A stretch of 33,425 nucleotides of DNA, taken from NCBI GenBank assembly GCA_025331125.1, contig JAOALB010000275.1:1-33425 (forward strand). The letters are read 5' to 3'. This stretch comes from Mycogone perniciosa (lineage: Eukaryota; Ascomycota; Sordariomycetes; Hypocreales; Hypocreaceae). The notes under the pieces were generated by a model that was not told the DNA's origin, did not search any database, and worked only from the letters and a program-made list of their open reading frames with translations. The position numbers and the translations under genes are program-made. Positions 31,301 to 33,425 of the stretch are shown one piece after another. How positions within the stretch are numbered: the stretch's first letter is position 1; each line of letters starts with the position of its first letter.

Positions 31301-31846
31301 TTATAAAAGCTAAAAATTAATAAACTTTAAAAGCCTATACTAAAACTTAAATAAAAGGTTAATATAGTTTTTAAAAGCTATTAACTATATATTATTTAAC
31401 TAAACTATATACTATAATAATAATTGCTTTATTTATAAATCTAATAAAAATAAAAGCAGATAATACTTAAAATAACTTAAAAAGATATTTATAATAAATT
31501 AAAGGGGATATTAATTAAAACTTAAACTTTTAAATTTTAAAGATATATTTAAAGAAATTAAAGCAAATACATATTTACTATATTTAAATAGTTTAATAAA
31601 ATAAAACTTAAACTTTAGCTATATAAAGTTAAATAAAGGTAATAGTATTTTAAATAAATAAATAATTACTATAATTAATTATTAATATTTTAATTAAATT
31701 ACTATAAATAATAAAGGATAAACTAATAGCAGTAGCCTTAATAATAAAAATAAAAATAACCCTTTGTAATATAGACTATTACTATATAGTGCTATACTTT
31801 TAAAACTAGAAAATATACTATTAATATACCGTATAAGCTTCGCTCC

Positions 31847-32240
31847 TATACCTATAGGTACCTTACCTTTTAAGTGCCTACTTACTAAAATTTATAACCT
31901 TTTAACTAGCTATTAAGAAAAATAAGCTTTATAATACTTTCTTGCCCCTTTTAAGCATTTAAAGAAAGATAGTGAATGCTATTAGACTTTAAATAAATTA
32001 GGGATAATTAAACTTTACTGCTGCTAGGTAGGCAGTATTTTAGCGATTTAAAAAAGAGGGCACTCCCTTGCTTTTAAAGTAAAGAGAGACTATAGTCCTC
32101 TTATTTATACCTAAAAGACGCTATATTAATAATAAATATATTAAAACTAATGTCCTTAATTTTAATTTTAATTTTATTATAAGACTTAATATATCTCTTT
32201 TTTTAAAAGGGACTTAAGAAAGCCTTTTTTCCTCCCTTTA
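31847..32240. repeat. Repeat A, right copy
   Basis: Direct copy of 15256-15636, starting GCTTCGCTCCTATACCTATAG. It truncates the older Gypsy on its left. It is less AT-rich than the left copy and continues without a visible break into 32241-33353. Confidence 0.7.
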
Positions 32241-33353
32241 AAGCAGGCTAATAAAAGTACCTGCCTTTAATAATAGTAAATAGTCTACTGCAGCTTATAA
32301 AATCGTTATATAAGTTAAAAAAATTAATATAATTTAAAAAGCTAGATAAAAAGTTTTATTTTTAATAGCTTAAATTATAGATAACTGTCTAGTAAAGTAT
32401 TCAAGAAAGTATTACCTTTTAACTGCCTTGCAGATAAATAAAGCATTTATAAACGCCTTTAAAGGCCTCCTCTCTTTAAAGGCCTTTATAGACTTTAAAA
32501 AGCTAGGTAGGAATTCCTTTACTGCTTAACTAATAATTACTTAACTAGTTAATATATCTGCTTAAAGGGATAATAAATGGCAGTTAATAAAGCTTTACTT
32601 TTAAAGTAAAATTAAACTTCCCCCTCCCCTATTAATTAATAGCTAAAATAAGTTATATAAGCTGTAGTTACTACTAGAAACAGTACTGAAAATAAAAACC
32701 CTTTACTTTAAAGAAAAAAAATAAAACTAACCTTTTAAAAGAATAGTAGGCTAACCTTTATTGTAAAATAATAATAAAAACTAAAATAATTAGTAATAAT
32801 AAAAAAGACTAATAATAAAATTTTCTTTTAAGTCCTTTAAAATCATAGCTAAAAGAAAATTACTACTATCAAAGTTAGGTAAAAGGTTATTAAAATTAAA
32901 GGCTTTAAAAGTAAAAATACTATTTACTTTTAAAAAGTAAAGTTAAGCCTTACCCTTTAAATAAAAAATAAGAATATTAAAAAGAAAGTCTTAGCCTTTA
33001 AGCTAATCGCTAAAGCTAATAGTATAAAGATTAAAAAAGTAAATATTTAAAAGAGTTTTTTTATATAAACGGTTTTAAATCTTATGTTAATACTATAGGA
33101 ATATACCTTATTAATATATTAATTTTAATAAACGTATAGGATTAAATATAGGCTAAATCCCTTTTAATACTTTATTAAAAGGCGCCCTTTAATAAAACTA
33201 TTAGTATATATAATTAATTTATAGTATTAAAAGAAAATATATATATAGGCTTTAAGCTATTTAATACCTCTGCCTTAATAAAGATATAGATTAAAAAAAA
33301 TAAAATTATTTAATGCAATTAATACTTAAACTTTTATAACTTAAAAGGTTATA
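32241..33353. other. AT-rich decayed repeat body following repeat A
   Basis: About 1.1 kb of RIP-like sequence dense in TTTAAA and TAATAA with no surviving frame. It probably belongs to the same element as repeat A, since no boundary is visible at 32240. I could not assign any protein family. Confidence 0.5.
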
Positions 33354-33425
33354 TGTGACGATCCGGGTTGATTCTCAAGGGATAAACCGAGGTTCGTGGG
33401 TTTATGTTGACAGAGAGGTCAGGGA
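33354..33425 (-). repeat. Start of a third, little-damaged Gypsy LTR (cut by the window end)
   Basis: Begins TGTGACGATCCGGGTTGATT and aligns with 16311-16382. By hand I count 14 differences in 72 bases, of which 13 are C-to-T or G-to-A in the older copy, so this copy is close to the ancestral sequence. The composition jumps from strongly AT-rich to about half GC at the boundary. It marks the left end of another insertion in the same orientation as the minus-strand Gypsy. Confidence 0.8.

Larger units (their letters stand above)
15637..31840 (+). mobile_element. Older Gypsy-type LTR retrotransposon, plus strand, interrupted and 3'-truncated
   Basis: The 5' LTR is 15637-16036. The leader continues at 16037-16310, is cut by the minus-strand Gypsy (16311-30426), and resumes at about 30432 with gag to about 31840. 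Leader and gag match the reverse complement of the younger element (for example 16150-16300 against about 29750-29900, and 31070-31200 against 28985-29090 plus 22475-22507), so both belong to one family. The gag part carries a RIP-destroyed zinc knuckle (31253-31294). The right end is lost where repeat A begins, and no 3' LTR is present. No intact frame survives. Confidence 0.75.

Noticed and set aside
15256..33353. Possibility that the AT-rich 18 kb is mitochondrial or a centromere core
   Set aside because: It resolves into LTR retrotransposons with target duplications and RIP-type stops, which explains the composition.

Overview
The window is a chromosome end from a filamentous ascomycete (Pezizomycotina). 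It opens at base 1 with about eight CCCTAA telomere units and runs inward. Fungal origin is supported by short spliceosomal introns (57-74 nt) with GTAAGT-type donors and CTAAC or CTGAC branch sites, a tachykinin-type transcription-factor-like gene, fungal LTR retrotransposons, and heavy AT-biased decay in which glutamine and tryptophan codons have become stops. That decay is the usual mark of repeat-induced point mutation (RIP). I cannot name the species.

Layout. (1) 1-2400: telomere, then AT-rich subtelomere. It holds a complete miniature LTR element (TRIM-like, 220-679) with 119-bp LTRs and a perfect TTATA target duplication, and a 278-bp inverted-repeat element (1327-1604). (2) 2400-15250: a gene-bearing island. 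It carries a small secreted cysteine-rich proprotein (2576-3139), an unrecognised gene fragment (3566-4111), a seven-exon gene for a large secreted protein (6901 down to 4586), a gene relic near 8050-8576, an intact bacterial-type cold-shock protein (9534-9319), a five-exon short-chain dehydrogenase (10558-11775) convergent with a transcription-factor-like gene (13389-11853), and two broken metabolic or immune-type genes: the tail of a nucleoside-phosphorylase domain and an internally deleted LYS9 (saccharopine reductase) fragment. (3) 15256-33425: about 18 kb of nested retrotransposons, almost all decayed.

The nest can be read as a history. An older plus-strand Gypsy element (LTR 15637-16036, gag to about 31840) was hit by a minus-strand Gypsy of the same family (16311-30426, 409-bp LTRs, GAATA duplication). 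That element was hit in turn by a plus-strand Copia (22508-28979, 580-bp LTRs, ATATT/ATACT duplication). RIP destroyed both reverse transcriptases at the catalytic aspartates and turned the Gypsy zinc knuckle C/H residues into tyrosines. The last 72 bases start a further Gypsy LTR that is almost undamaged, so a more recent copy probably lies just outside the window.

Functionally the island is a typical accessory subtelomere: secreted proteins near the telomere, a horizontally acquired bacterial gene, one oxidoreductase with a possible regulator beside it, and dead copies of core or immune-type genes. I see no rRNA, tRNA, CRISPR array or complete biosynthetic cluster. All exon joins were done by eye.
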